From positions 186,001-250,000 of the forward strand of contig NZ_JBHTBN010000001.1 of NCBI RefSeq assembly GCF_042664795.1: DNA of 64,000 nt, given 5' to 3'. The translations under genes were made by a program, and so were the position numbers. The DNA is from Jejudonia soesokkakensis (lineage in GTDB: Bacteria > Bacteroidota > Bacteroidia > Flavobacteriales > Flavobacteriaceae). Under the pieces are notes generated by a model, which was not told the origin of the DNA, made no database searches, and saw only the letters and a program-made list of their open reading frames with translations. Positions 42,634 through 50,921 of the stretch are shown here, in pieces; position 1 is the stretch's first letter; the number at the start of each line of letters is the position of its first letter.

Positions 42634-43794
42634 TTACCCTCTAAAAAGAAAAAAATCATCTTTCATGGCTTCAATTTTTTCGTCTTTATTGGTAATAATA
42701 TATTCTAAGGCCAGTTGTGTAAACTCCAATCCCTTTTCGGTAAGGGAGACTACCTTGTTTTCAATAGTAATCATGTTATTTTTCTTCGCCAGGGTAAGTA
42801 CGGTTTTACTACGTACTTTTTGCCAGTTGATATGTTCTTGCAAATGATTGATATGGCGTTCTTTTTCTTCGGAATGGTTGTTTAAATGTAGCAGAAAGGT
42901 AATGAGAGAAACTTCGGTTCGTTGTTGTTTTTGACGATACAATACTGATATAAGTCCTTTTCTAGGAGCAAACAAATAGGCACATAAAAAAACAATTCCG
43001 AGCATGGTGGTCATAGACCCCGAAATTGAGGCGTCGAGAATATTTGCCAACCAATAGCCGCTTATGGCAGAGAACACTCCAAAAATTACAGATAGCAGAA
43101 GCATCTTTTTAAGATCTGAAGTGAGTAAATAGGAGGTTGCTGCTGGAGCGATCATTAAGGCTACGACCAGTATGGCTCCAACCGCATCAAAAGCTCCTAC
43201 GACAGTAACAGAAGAAACCGACATGAGTCCGTAATGCATTACAATAGGAGAGATACCTAATGCTGAAGATAAACCTGCGTCAAATGTGCTTACCTTCAAT
43301 TCTTTGAAAAAAAGCAGCACTAGTGAAATTGTGATCACTAAAATTGTTCCCATGATCCAAAGTGCCTTTGGACCAACATCTGCTCCAAAAAGTTCCATTC
43401 GGTTAAACGGGGCAAATGCTAATTCTCCTAGTAAAACAGCATCGACATCAAGATGCACATCATTTGCGTTTTTTGCGATAAGAATAACACCAATGCTAAA
43501 TAACGCAGGAAAAACCAACCCAATAGCAGTATCTTCTTTCACAAGACCTGTTTTTTGAATGGCCTCAACCAATACAACTGTTATGACTCCTGTAATTGCT
43601 GCAAAAATAATGAGTAATGGGGAGTTGAGATCTTGTGTGATAAAAAACGCCACGACAATTCCTGGTAAGATGCTATGGCTTATGGCATCACTTATGAGTG
43701 CCATTTTTCGCAATACCAGAAACACCCCAGGGATGGCACATGCGATTGCAACTACTGCAGCGATAAGTTGTATTTCAAGTTGAGGACTAGTCAT
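42634..43794 (-). CDS. metal ABC transporter permease B with C-terminal winged-helix tail
   Basis: Membrane subunit of a Mn/Zn/Fe-type (ABC-3) importer. Start at MTSPQLEIQLIA (386 residues); an upstream ATG is less likely because it lies 39 bp inside the preceding gene. About eight TM helices, with the ABC-3 motifs RKMALISDAISHSILPGIVVA and VVGAFDAVGAILVVALMIAPAA. From about 275 an extra 112-residue cytoplasmic tail follows, with a helix-turn-helix-like part (TVLTLAKKNNMITIENKVVSLTEKG). Last of the operon; its start overlaps permease A by 8 bp. Confidence 0.88.
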   Translation of the reverse strand: MTSPQLEIQLIAAVVAIACAIPGVFLVLRKMALISDAISHSILPGIVVAFFITQDLNSPLLIIFAAITGVITVVLVEAIQKTGLVKEDTAIGLVFPALFSIGVILIAKNANDVHLDVDAVLLGELAFAPFNRMELFGADVGPKALWIMGTILVITISLVLLFFKELKVSTFDAGLSSALGISPIVMHYGLMSVSSVTVVGAFDAVGAILVVALMIAPAATSYLLTSDLKKMLLLSVIFGVFSAISGYWLANILDASISGSMTTMLGIVFLCAYLFAPRKGLISVLYRQKQQRTEVSLITFLLHLNNHSEEKERHINHLQEHINWQKVRSKTVLTLAKKNNMITIENKVVSLTEKGLEFTQLALEYIITNKDEKIEAMKDDFFLFRG

Positions 43795-44911
43795 TCTCTT
43801 CTTTTTGAGTATACAAATTTTCGGCTTTATCAAAACCTTTTGTTGTCATGGACCATTGCTTATTTTCAATATGGATCCATTCTTTTTCTTCTAACTTTTT
43901 TAAAGTCCCTATTGTAAATCCCTGAAAGTTATTTAAAATCTTAATAGCATGTGGATGGCCAATATTGTCATGAGTTTTTGCAATGCCATACATAAACTGC
44001 AATGTTTTCTGAAGCTCCAAATCTCGTCTGTTTTTTCTGAAACGTAACTCTCTAAATAATAATCCACGACTTGGCGAGAAAATAAAGGAAAACAACACAA
44101 AAACTGCCGCCACTAATACGATTACTGGTCCTGTTGAAAGATTGTTTTGACTCGCACTAATTGCGGTGCCAAATACACCAGAGAATATTCCGAAGATGGC
44201 TGCTAGAAAGATCATCATACCCAGACTATTGGTCCATTGCCTTGCCGCTGCAGCAGGGGCCAGTAACATGGCACTCATTAAGACAACTCCTACCGTTTGA
44301 AGCCCTAGCACAATCGCAAGAACAATAAAGAATGTAATAAGAATATCAATAAACTTGGTATTGAATCCAAGTGTTTTGGTGTAATCTGCATCAAACAAAA
44401 GGATCTTAAATTCTTTCCAAAAAAGGATTAAAATAAAGAGGCATATACTAGTTACGATGATCATTAAATTCACATCCTTTTCGACCAAGGTAGCTGCTTG
44501 CCCAAATAGATATTTATCCAGTCCTGCCTGATTTGCATTAGGTTGTTTTTGAATAAATGTGAGAAGAAGCATCCCGAAACCAAAAAAAAGAGACAATACT
44601 AAACCTAGAGCTGTATCACTTTTAAGATGTGTTTTTTTAGTCATTCCACGAATCCAGAAAGTTCCTACAAGTCCACTAACTAAAGCTCCTAACATTAAAA
44701 TGTTAGAATCCTTAGCACCAGTAATTAAAAAGGCCAATGCGATACCTGGTAATGCGGCATGAGAGATGGCATCTCCTAGCAAACTTTGCTTTCGCAATAC
44801 GGCAAAACTACCTAACATCCCACAAATGGCGCCGAGAACAGCGGTTCCTAGGGTAATGGTTCTTAACGTATAGTCTGACCAAAGGAGATGAAAATATTCT
44901 GTTATTGTCAT
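43787..44911 (-). CDS. metal ABC transporter permease A with C-terminal winged-helix tail
   Basis: 374-residue ABC-3 permease. N-terminal LRKQSLLGDAISHAALPGIALA and LQTVGVVLMSAMLLAPAAAA are the family motifs; about eight TM helices end near residue 277. A 97-residue tail follows, whose second half (TIGTLKKLEEKEWIHIEN, then SMTTKGFDKAENL) reads as the recognition helix, wing and last helix of a winged-helix domain. Overlaps the ATPase by 4 bp (ATGA) and permease B by 8 bp. Confidence 0.88.
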   Translation of the reverse strand: MTITEYFHLLWSDYTLRTITLGTAVLGAICGMLGSFAVLRKQSLLGDAISHAALPGIALAFLITGAKDSNILMLGALVSGLVGTFWIRGMTKKTHLKSDTALGLVLSLFFGFGMLLLTFIQKQPNANQAGLDKYLFGQAATLVEKDVNLMIIVTSICLFILILFWKEFKILLFDADYTKTLGFNTKFIDILITFFIVLAIVLGLQTVGVVLMSAMLLAPAAAARQWTNSLGMMIFLAAIFGIFSGVFGTAISASQNNLSTGPVIVLVAAVFVLFSFIFSPSRGLLFRELRFRKNRRDLELQKTLQFMYGIAKTHDNIGHPHAIKILNNFQGFTIGTLKKLEEKEWIHIENKQWSMTTKGFDKAENLYTQKEEND

Positions 44912-45645
44912 TTGTTGACCGCTACTTTATAATTGATTCCGTAGGTTTTTGTTAAATTATCATCATTAAATATGTCTTTAACAGGTCCTGTAGCAATTTT
45001 CTTTACATTTAAAAAAGTAACCCAATCAAAATATTCTGGAACGGTTTGTAAATCATGGTGAACGACAACAAGTGTTTTCCCTGCTTTGCGTAACTCTTTT
45101 AAAATATTGATAATTGCAATTTCGGTAGTTGCGTCGACCCCTTGGAAAGGTTCATCCATAAAATAGATCTCTGCATTTTGAACCAAAGCACGAGCTAAGA
45201 AAACCCGTTGCTGCTGTCCGCCACTTAGTTGGCTTATTTGACGGTTTTTAAAAGGAAGCATTCCTACTTTTTCAAGTGCTTCTAACGCTGCTTTTTTTTC
45301 TTTTTGCCCTGGTCTCTTAATCCATCCTAATTGTCCATAAGTTCCCATCATGACCACATCCAAAGCTGTGGTTGGGAAATCCCAGTCTACACTTCCTTTT
45401 TGAGGTACATATGCTACTAATTTTCTTTGTTTTTCGTATGGCTTCTCATAAATTGAAATACTGCCAGCAATTGGGTCAATAATGCCTAAAATAGATTTTA
45501 TAAGAGTAGATTTTCCCGCGCCATTTGGCCCTACAATTGCCATTAAAACACCTTCAGGCACTTCCATATCTATATCCCATAACACTGGTTTGTAGTTATA
45601 GGCTACGGTAAGATCATCTACTTTTATGGCTATCTTTTTACTCAT
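44908..45645 (-). CDS. metal ABC transporter ATP-binding protein
   Basis: 245-residue ATPase of a Mn/Zn/Fe importer. Walker A GPNGAGKSTL (about 39-48), a Q-loop (VPQKGSVDWDFP), the signature LSGGQQQRVFLARAL, Walker B IYFMDEPFQGVD, and the switch His in VVHHDL. It is intact and of usual length. It begins 2 bp after the binding-protein gene, and its stop overlaps permease A. Confidence 0.95.
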   Translation of the reverse strand: MSKKIAIKVDDLTVAYNYKPVLWDIDMEVPEGVLMAIVGPNGAGKSTLIKSILGIIDPIAGSISIYEKPYEKQRKLVAYVPQKGSVDWDFPTTALDVVMMGTYGQLGWIKRPGQKEKKAALEALEKVGMLPFKNRQISQLSGGQQQRVFLARALVQNAEIYFMDEPFQGVDATTEIAIINILKELRKAGKTLVVVHHDLQTVPEYFDWVTFLNVKKIATGPVKDIFNDDNLTKTYGINYKVAVNK

Positions 45646-45647
45646 CG

Positions 45648-46553
45648 TTATTGTAATGCGTTTACAATTGTATCTACGTTGTACCTAAACATCCCTAAGT
45701 ACGTACCTTCCTCTGTTCCCTTGTTTCCTAAGGCATCGCTATAAAGTGAGCCACCAATGGTAACTTCATGATCTTTGGACAAAACCGCCTCTTGAAGTGC
45801 TTCAATTGTTCGTCTTGGAACAGAACTTTCTACGAAAATTGCTTTTACTTTATTTTCAATTATAAATGAAGAAAGCTTTTGTACATCCTGTACACCTGCT
45901 TCGGTAGCAGTAGATAGTCCCTGGAGCCCTACGACTTCAAAATCGTATGCTTTTCCGAAGTAATTAAACGCATCGTGTGCAGTAACTAAAATTCTTTTTT
46001 CCTTCGGAAGTGTTTCAATTTTGGCTTTAATGTCTATTTCTAAAGCATCCAATTTGTTTTGATATGTAGTATTGTTTTCTCTATAAGCTTTCGCATTTAT
46101 AGGATCTTTTTCAGCCAAGGTGTTGGTTACAATATTTGAAAACTGTTTAAAATATTGGATATTGAACCATACATGCGGATCGTAACTTGAGGCAAAATAA
46201 TCGGAACCAATCAGCTCATCTTTCGGTAATAGATCACCTAAACCCACCGTGGTTTTAGAATCTTCCATTCGCTCGAAGATCTCTACAAGTTTACCTTCAA
46301 GGTGAAGTCCTCCGTAGAAAATAATATCGGCATTATACAGTTTTGAAACATCACCTTCACTCGCTTTGTATAAGTGTGGATCTACACCAGCACCCATAAG
46401 ACCATTCACGATAATATGATCGCCTCCAATGTTCTCCACAAGGTCTGTAAGCATCGTCGTAGTCGTTACAACATTGAGTGTATCACTTTTTTTTGATTCG
46501 TTTTTACAACTTATAAAACTTATAACTAAAAGGATATATACTATTTTTTTCAT
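45648..46553 (-). CDS. metal ABC transporter substrate-binding lipoprotein (ZnuA/TroA type)
   Basis: Start at MKKIVYILLVISFISC (301 residues), the lipoprotein signal with Cys16; the frame continues eleven codons upstream but overlaps the barrel gene. The cluster A-I fold is recognisable, with metal ligands in VDPHLYKASEGD, YDPHVWFN, HDAFNYF and SLYSDALG (Asp late in the protein). There is no His-rich loop between the domains, which argues for Mn or Fe rather than a ZnuA-type zinc protein. Placed second from the barrel in the operon. Confidence 0.9.
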   Translation of the reverse strand: MKKIVYILLVISFISCKNESKKSDTLNVVTTTTMLTDLVENIGGDHIIVNGLMGAGVDPHLYKASEGDVSKLYNADIIFYGGLHLEGKLVEIFERMEDSKTTVGLGDLLPKDELIGSDYFASSYDPHVWFNIQYFKQFSNIVTNTLAEKDPINAKAYRENNTTYQNKLDALEIDIKAKIETLPKEKRILVTAHDAFNYFGKAYDFEVVGLQGLSTATEAGVQDVQKLSSFIIENKVKAIFVESSVPRRTIEALQEAVLSKDHEVTIGGSLYSDALGNKGTEEGTYLGMFRYNVDTIVNALQ

Positions 46554-46560
46554 TATGTTT

Positions 46561-47346
46561 TTATTTTGGTATTCTAATAGTTGCACCTAGACTTAGCAAG
46601 ATATCTTGGCCTTTTGTAAAACTTCTGCCTACAGTAGCGTCGAGTTGAAAATTTGGTTTTATTAAGTAAGTAAACCCTGTATTCCATAGATGATTCGAAC
46701 GACTGTCCTCAGGTAGGTCTCCATATACTTCGGCATACAGTCCTAACTTTTCTGAAACACTGTATCCGTAAACTAATGTATAAACATAGGCAGCTTCTGG
46801 AGAATCACCCAGCCACTGTGCTCCTAAATTATAAGCAAGCGATGAAGTTGAAGAAAGAGTGTGCGAGAAAGAGAATCTAAAATCAACTCCTGTAGTTTCG
46901 GGCCTATAATCTGAAGCTGCTAAAAGAGGGAGATACAAATGCCCCAGCAATCCTATTTGTGGCAACCACCCGTTTTCATCGGCGATTTCTACCTTCATTC
47001 CAGCAAGCAAAGGAGAAAACCCGCTTAGGATATTATTTGTCTCGTTGCCATTAAATGAAAAGCGAGTTTCTTCAAAATTCCACCCTAATCGAAGTTCTAG
47101 ATTATCAAGCACTCCATAGCGAAGCAAGGTTGTGTTATACCCATAAACTTCAGTTTTAAAGCTATTCTCTTCAAAAGATTCATAAAAACCTCCAGCTTCA
47201 ATTTGTAGAAAGCCTTTAGGTACGGTTAATGGTGATTCGGTGGCGTCTGGTCTGTCTGTAACCATGGCTGGCACATTGCTTTCTTCTTGGGCGACGGCCA
47301 AAATTGACATTAAAAAAAGCGCTACTAAAATGAAGTGTTTTTTCAT
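46561..47346 (-). CDS. outer-membrane beta-barrel transporter-like protein
   Basis: 261 residues after start MKKHFILVALFLMS (signal peptide, cleaved after AVA). The mature chain TDRPDATESPLTVPKGFLQIE matches the family of outer-membrane proteins annotated as transporter/phenol-degradation MetA (PF13557), followed by amphipathic strands such as LELRLGWNFEETRFS and a C-terminal LSLGATIRIPK. Placed between the DtxR regulator (1-bp gap) and the binding protein (7-bp gap), it probably gives metal or metal-chelate passage across the outer membrane; this is inferred from context. Confidence 0.8.
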   Translation of the reverse strand: MKKHFILVALFLMSILAVAQEESNVPAMVTDRPDATESPLTVPKGFLQIEAGGFYESFEENSFKTEVYGYNTTLLRYGVLDNLELRLGWNFEETRFSFNGNETNNILSGFSPLLAGMKVEIADENGWLPQIGLLGHLYLPLLAASDYRPETTGVDFRFSFSHTLSSTSSLAYNLGAQWLGDSPEAAYVYTLVYGYSVSEKLGLYAEVYGDLPEDSRSNHLWNTGFTYLIKPNFQLDATVGRSFTKGQDILLSLGATIRIPK

Positions 47347-47347
47347 A

Positions 47348-48004
47348 CTAATTCGTTTGTACATATAAATTTTCAGCTATAATTTTTGAGATAAAAAATT
47401 GATCTTTTCCTACCTGAATGACCATAGAACCATCAAAAAATTCTTTTCCTAATACGATAATTTTTGTGCCGATGCTAATATTTTTTTTATCCAGATACTG
47501 AAGGTATTCTGGACTTGATTCCTTAACACCTACACAAACCCCTTGTTGTCTTTTTTGTAATTCTGAAAGTAATTTCTTTTCTGTTTTTTTGATGTTTCCA
47601 TCTTTGTCTGGAATGGGATCGCCATGAGGATCAAAATCTGGATTGCCTAAAAATTTATTAAGCCGTTCTATAAGTTCTTCAGACTGAATATGCTCTAATT
47701 GTTCTGCAATTTCATGAACTTCGTCCCAATGAAATTTCAGCTTTTCAACCAAGAAAACTTCCCAAAGCCGATGTTTTCTTATCACATTAGCAGCCACTTT
47801 TTTCCCGTGAGGAGTTAGTTGTGTGCCTTTGTATTTTTTATAAGACAGCACCTTTTTTTCGGCTAATTTTTGAACCATATCGGTGACAGAAGATGGTTTT
47901 GTCTCCATAACTTCTGCAATTGCATTGGTACTAACTTCCTTATTTTGCGTTCCTTCCAAATGGAAAATCGCTTTTAAATAGTTTTCTTCGGCTAATGTAA
48001 ACAT
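47348..48004 (-). CDS. DtxR/MntR family metal-dependent regulator
   Basis: 218-residue metalloregulator: an N-terminal winged helix (VSTNAIAEVMETKPSSVTDMVQKLAEKK), a dimer/metal domain (IRKHRLWEVFLVEKL, HEIAEQLEHIQSEELIERL), and a C-terminal FeoA/SH3-like domain (SIGTKIIVLGKEFF onward). Aligned by eye with Corynebacterium DtxR, His79, Glu105 and His106 are kept, Cys102 is Glu (as in Mn-sensing MntR), and Met10 is Asn. A Mn-type response is thus suggested, not proven. First gene of the operon; a palindrome overlaps its promoter. Confidence 0.88.
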   Translation of the reverse strand: MFTLAEENYLKAIFHLEGTQNKEVSTNAIAEVMETKPSSVTDMVQKLAEKKVLSYKKYKGTQLTPHGKKVAANVIRKHRLWEVFLVEKLKFHWDEVHEIAEQLEHIQSEELIERLNKFLGNPDFDPHGDPIPDKDGNIKKTEKKLLSELQKRQQGVCVGVKESSPEYLQYLDKKNISIGTKIIVLGKEFFDGSMVIQVGKDQFFISKIIAENLYVQTN

Positions 48005-48029
48005 GCGGTAAAGGTAAATATATATTTTA

Positions 48030-48062
48030 CAAATATAAAATTATTATTTAGTCTTAGCTAAA
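48030..48062 (-). promoter_or_regulatory. dtxR operon promoter with overlapping palindrome (putative operator)
   Basis: On the minus strand the -7 box is TATATTTG (complement of 48030-48037). Nine bases upstream is TTTAG-CTAAGA-CTAAA (plus strand 48047-48062), a palindrome with perfect 5-bp arms, covering the -33 region. The position is right for autorepression. It differs from classic IdeR/MntR boxes. Confidence 0.55.
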
Positions 48063-48077
48063 ATAAGATATAAAATA

Positions 48078-48109
48078 AAATCCCCAATACTTGAAAGTAC
48101 CAGGGATTT
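48078..48109 (-). terminator. terminator of the 203-residue lipoprotein gene
   Basis: A 15-bp stem (three G-U pairs on the minus strand) between AAATCCCTGGTACTT and AAGTATTGGGGATTT, followed by TATTTTAT. It sits 30 bp after the lipoprotein stop and just upstream of the dtxR promoter. Confidence 0.75.
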
Positions 48110-48138
48110 GTAACAAACAAAAACCTATTATGATGGTT

Positions 48139-48750
48139 TTACTGCCTGTTAGCAGTACCGTCTTGATCGTTAAATAACCTGCCCTCTCCATTAGCTATAA
48201 GTGTCCCATTAGGGTCTCCTTTATCATCCAGCATCAATAATGCAAACTGTGCCGAAGTGATTCCTTCTTCTGAAATGGTTCCGGTAATAGCGTATAATAA
48301 TATGGGTTCGGCTCCCGCTACAGCAACAGATGTTCTAACATATGCCGTAAATCTATTTCCTACACCCGAGTAAAAAGTGGCTTGTGTCTGTCCTTGTGTC
48401 GTGCCATTTTCAATTACTGAAAAGGTAAACGTTCGTTGTTCTGGATTCAAATTTGAAAACATAAATGTAGCATCATTAAATTGTGTGCCCACAGCCGCGT
48501 CACCCTGAATATTTGAGGCGCCTAAAATGGTATTTGAAAAAAGAAATGCGCCAGAGATATCTGGAGAGTCTTGTCCGTCATTAAAGTTAAACCCTAAATC
48601 TCTTAGTGATTGTAAAAGATCTGGTGTGACAAAGTTCTCAACCAGTTGTTGGATATCCTCGTCATCCATATCATCTGAATTGTCATCTTTGCTACAGCTT
48701 ATAAGTACGGTTAGTGCTAAAAGTAAAATTGAAAATTTGAAACGTTTCAT
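48139..48750 (-). CDS. lipoprotein of unknown function
   Basis: 203-residue predicted lipoprotein: signal MKRFKFSILLLALTVLISC with lipidated Cys19, then an acidic linker SKDDNSDDMDDEDIQQ. The mature region is rich in Asn, Thr, Gly and Phe (FMFSNLNPEQRTFTFSVIEN, YAITGTISEEG), suggesting beta-structure. I recognise no family. Monocistronic, with a strong terminator. Confidence 0.6.
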   Translation of the reverse strand: MKRFKFSILLLALTVLISCSKDDNSDDMDDEDIQQLVENFVTPDLLQSLRDLGFNFNDGQDSPDISGAFLFSNTILGASNIQGDAAVGTQFNDATFMFSNLNPEQRTFTFSVIENGTTQGQTQATFYSGVGNRFTAYVRTSVAVAGAEPILLYAITGTISEEGITSAQFALLMLDDKGDPNGTLIANGEGRLFNDQDGTANRQ

Positions 48751-48822
48751 GCTAAATTCGGTTTTAATGGTTTGAGTACCATCGAACCCTTTTTAGTATG
48801 TCATCAAATTTTTTAGAATTAA

Positions 48823-49560
48823 TTAAAATCTACGTTCTTTTTGAAGCTGTTCATACGCTTCTTGAACTTTCATAAATTTTTCCTGAGCTCCTTTTTGATA
48901 AGCCTCATCCATATGTTGAAGTTTGTCTGGATGGTATTTTTTTGCCATATCACGATAGGCCTTTTTAATTTCTGAAACGGAAGCCGTTTTATCAATCTCT
49001 AGAATCTTATAGGCACTATCTGGATTTTTAAAGAACATTGCTTTTATACTTTCAAAATCAAGACTCTGTACGCCTAAAAATCTGGCGATGTTGTTTATTT
49101 CCCGTACTTCAGGATCTGTGACATGTCCGTCTGCATTGGCAATACTAAACAAAAAGTGCAATATCTGTAAACGCGACTCATAACGGGTGCGTTGTCGAAG
49201 AATAGTGCAGATATTCTGAGCAGAAATCTGTCTGTTCTTTATCAAATTATTAAAAGTAGTAAAGGTGGCGTTGGCTCTTTCTTTTCCGTAGGCTTGTACA
49301 AAATACTGGCGCACATAATCCAATTCTTTTTGATTGATTACACCATCTGCTTTTATAATAAGCGAAGCAAGAGATAATAAATTAAGCTCAAAATCTGCAG
49401 GTGTGACTTGATCTTTTCGCGTGGCATTAAAAACCTGCTGAAAACTTCCTTTACTTTTTCCGGTCATATTATCTATAATACTCCCAATCACAAAACCAAT
49501 AAGTGCACCTGGAAATCGATACAACATATACCCAACAAAGGCTCCTAGCCAACGAATCAT
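48823..49560 (-). CDS. TerB- and DnaJ-domain protein (DjlA-like)
   Basis: Start at MIRWLGAFVGYMLYR (245 residues); the frame extends upstream but lacks similarity there. The N-terminus is a short hydrophobic hairpin with glycine-zipper character (ALIGFVIGSIID), followed by a TerB-like helical domain (about 55-155, ADGVINQKELDYV, ADGHVTDPEV). The C-terminal J-domain (about 180-245) holds KKYHPDKLQHM with the HPD motif. As in DjlA, it is probably an inner-membrane co-chaperone of DnaK with a cytoplasmic J-domain. Divergent from the bacilliredoxin gene. Confidence 0.85.
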   Translation of the reverse strand: MIRWLGAFVGYMLYRFPGALIGFVIGSIIDNMTGKSKGSFQQVFNATRKDQVTPADFELNLLSLASLIIKADGVINQKELDYVRQYFVQAYGKERANATFTTFNNLIKNRQISAQNICTILRQRTRYESRLQILHFLFSIANADGHVTDPEVREINNIARFLGVQSLDFESIKAMFFKNPDSAYKILEIDKTASVSEIKKAYRDMAKKYHPDKLQHMDEAYQKGAQEKFMKVQEAYEQLQKERRF

Positions 49561-49649
49561 ATTCTTACTTTTAAGCGAAGTGCAAATATACGCAAAGGAC
49601 ACTTTAAATAGAGAAGAGATATTTATAAGCATATGAGGGACATTTTCAT

Positions 49650-49657
49650 TACCTTTG
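49650..49657 (+). promoter_or_regulatory. -7 promoter box for the bacilliredoxin gene
   Basis: TACCTTTG matches TAnnTTTG, 33 bp before the ATG at 49691. No -33 TTTG at standard spacing. Confidence 0.5.
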
Positions 49658-49690
49658 TACTTAGAATTTAATGACTTAAAATACAAGATT

Positions 49691-50101
49691 ATGTATCCAG
49701 CAGAATTAGTAAAACCAATGCGAGAAGATTTAACAAGCATCGGATTTTCAGAATTATATACAGAGCAAGATGTTTCAGAAGCACTAGCAAAAGAAGGCAC
49801 AACACTTGTAGTTGTAAATTCAGTTTGTGGGTGTGCTGCTGCCAATGCTAGACCCGGAGCAAGAATGTCGCTCCAAAATGTAAAAAAACCAGATCACTTA
49901 GTGACGGTTTTTGCAGGAGTGGATCGTGAAGCTGTGGATGCAGCTAGAGCACAAATGGTTCCTTTTCCTCCAAGTTCTCCCTCGATGGCATTATTTAAAA
50001 ATGGTACGTTGGTGCACATGCTTGAGCGGCATCATATTGAAGGGCGTCCGGCAGACATGATTGCTGAAAATTTAAAAGGGGCTTACGACGAGCATTGCTA
50101 G
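49691..50101 (+). CDS. BrxA/BrxB family bacilliredoxin
   Basis: 136 residues from MYPAELVKPMRED (the frame runs 12 codons further upstream, without similarity). Thioredoxin-like fold with the unusual Cys46-Gly-Cys48 site in NSVCGCAAANARPG, the family hallmark (YphP/YqiW). LERHHIEGRPADMIAENL is the conserved C-terminal part. In Firmicutes these reduce bacillithiol mixed disulfides; many Bacteroidota make bacillithiol, so the same role is plausible. It has its own promoter and terminator. Confidence 0.92.
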   Translation: MYPAELVKPMREDLTSIGFSELYTEQDVSEALAKEGTTLVVVNSVCGCAAANARPGARMSLQNVKKPDHLVTVFAGVDREAVDAARAQMVPFPPSSPSMALFKNGTLVHMLERHHIEGRPADMIAENLKGAYDEHC

Positions 50102-50125
50102 ATTGGTAGTACCGCTAAAAAACTG

Positions 50126-50163
50126 AATCCATTTTCAATAATATGAAAATGGATTTTTTTATT
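50126..50163 (+). terminator. terminator of the bacilliredoxin gene
   Basis: A 12-bp perfect stem AATCCATTTTCA / TGAAAATGGATT with a 6-base loop, then a T-rich run. Its T-run merges into TATTTTTG (50160-50167), a possible -7 box for plsC that would put the RNA start within a few bases of the ATG; this may be chance. Confidence 0.85.
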
Positions 50164-50174
50164 TTTGATTTCTA

Positions 50175-50921
50175 ATGAAAACTCTCCTTCACATCTTAAG
50201 TTATCCCTTTTCGGTGCTATTTTATCTTTTTTTTGGAGTAGGGTTGCTCTTTTTTGATGTTTTACAGCGCATTTCCTTAACTATTTTTGGATATCAACTA
50301 CATAAAATAAGTGTTGATTTTTTTAATTTATATATTGTAAGAAGCCTGCATGTGCTTGGCACTCGATATACAGTCGAACTGCCTAAAGCGCTGCCTATAA
50401 ATAAACCTGTAATCATTGTTTCAAATCATCAAAGTATGTGGGATATTCCACCGCTGATCTGGTTTTTACGAAAATTACATGTAAAGTTTATCGCAAAAAA
50501 AGAATTAGGAAAAGGAATTCCGTCTGTGTCGTATAATCTTCGGAAAGGAGGGTCGGTTTTAATAGACCGAAAAGATGCTCTTCAATCCACCACAGCTATA
50601 ATTAATGGAGCTAACTACATTTCTAAATTTAATAGAAGCCTTGTTATTTTTCCTGAAGGAACTCGTAGCCGAGATGGTTCAGGAAAGCCCTTTAAAAAAA
50701 GAGGATTACAAACTTTATTTGAAAATGCTCCCGACGCTTATGTGCTTCCGGTAAGTATTTCAAATTCCTGGAAATTGCAACGAAATGGTATGTTTCCAAT
50801 GCCACTAGGGGTACATTTAAAAATCAAGGTTCATCCAGCTTTGAAGGTTTCAAAATACGAGCCACATACACTGATTACAAAGCTTGAACATCAAATAACG
50901 GAAGCTGTCTCACACACATGA
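50175..50921 (+). CDS. plsC: 1-acyl-sn-glycerol-3-phosphate acyltransferase
   Basis: Lysophosphatidic acid acyltransferase in the inner membrane. The 248 residues have an N-terminal membrane anchor (LFYLFFGVGLLFFDVL), the catalytic NHQSMWD (NHx4D type), VKFIAKKELGKGIPS, the substrate motif IFPEGTRSRDG, and VLPVSISNSW. Length and motifs fit PlsC. Its 3' end overlaps the HD gene by four bases (ATGA). Confidence 0.9.
   Translation: MKTLLHILSYPFSVLFYLFFGVGLLFFDVLQRISLTIFGYQLHKISVDFFNLYIVRSLHVLGTRYTVELPKALPINKPVIIVSNHQSMWDIPPLIWFLRKLHVKFIAKKELGKGIPSVSYNLRKGGSVLIDRKDALQSTTAIINGANYISKFNRSLVIFPEGTRSRDGSGKPFKKRGLQTLFENAPDAYVLPVSISNSWKLQRNGMFPMPLGVHLKIKVHPALKVSKYEPHTLITKLEHQITEAVSHT

Noticed and set aside
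49561..49845. Upstream extension of the TerB/DnaJ protein
   Set aside because: It runs antisense through the bacilliredoxin gene and its promoter; MIRWLG at 49560 fits the family N-terminus.
50160..50167. TATTTTTG as a plsC promoter
   Set aside because: It is formed by the T-run of the preceding terminator, has no -33 element outside the hairpin, and would give a near-leaderless RNA; not strong enough to list on its own.
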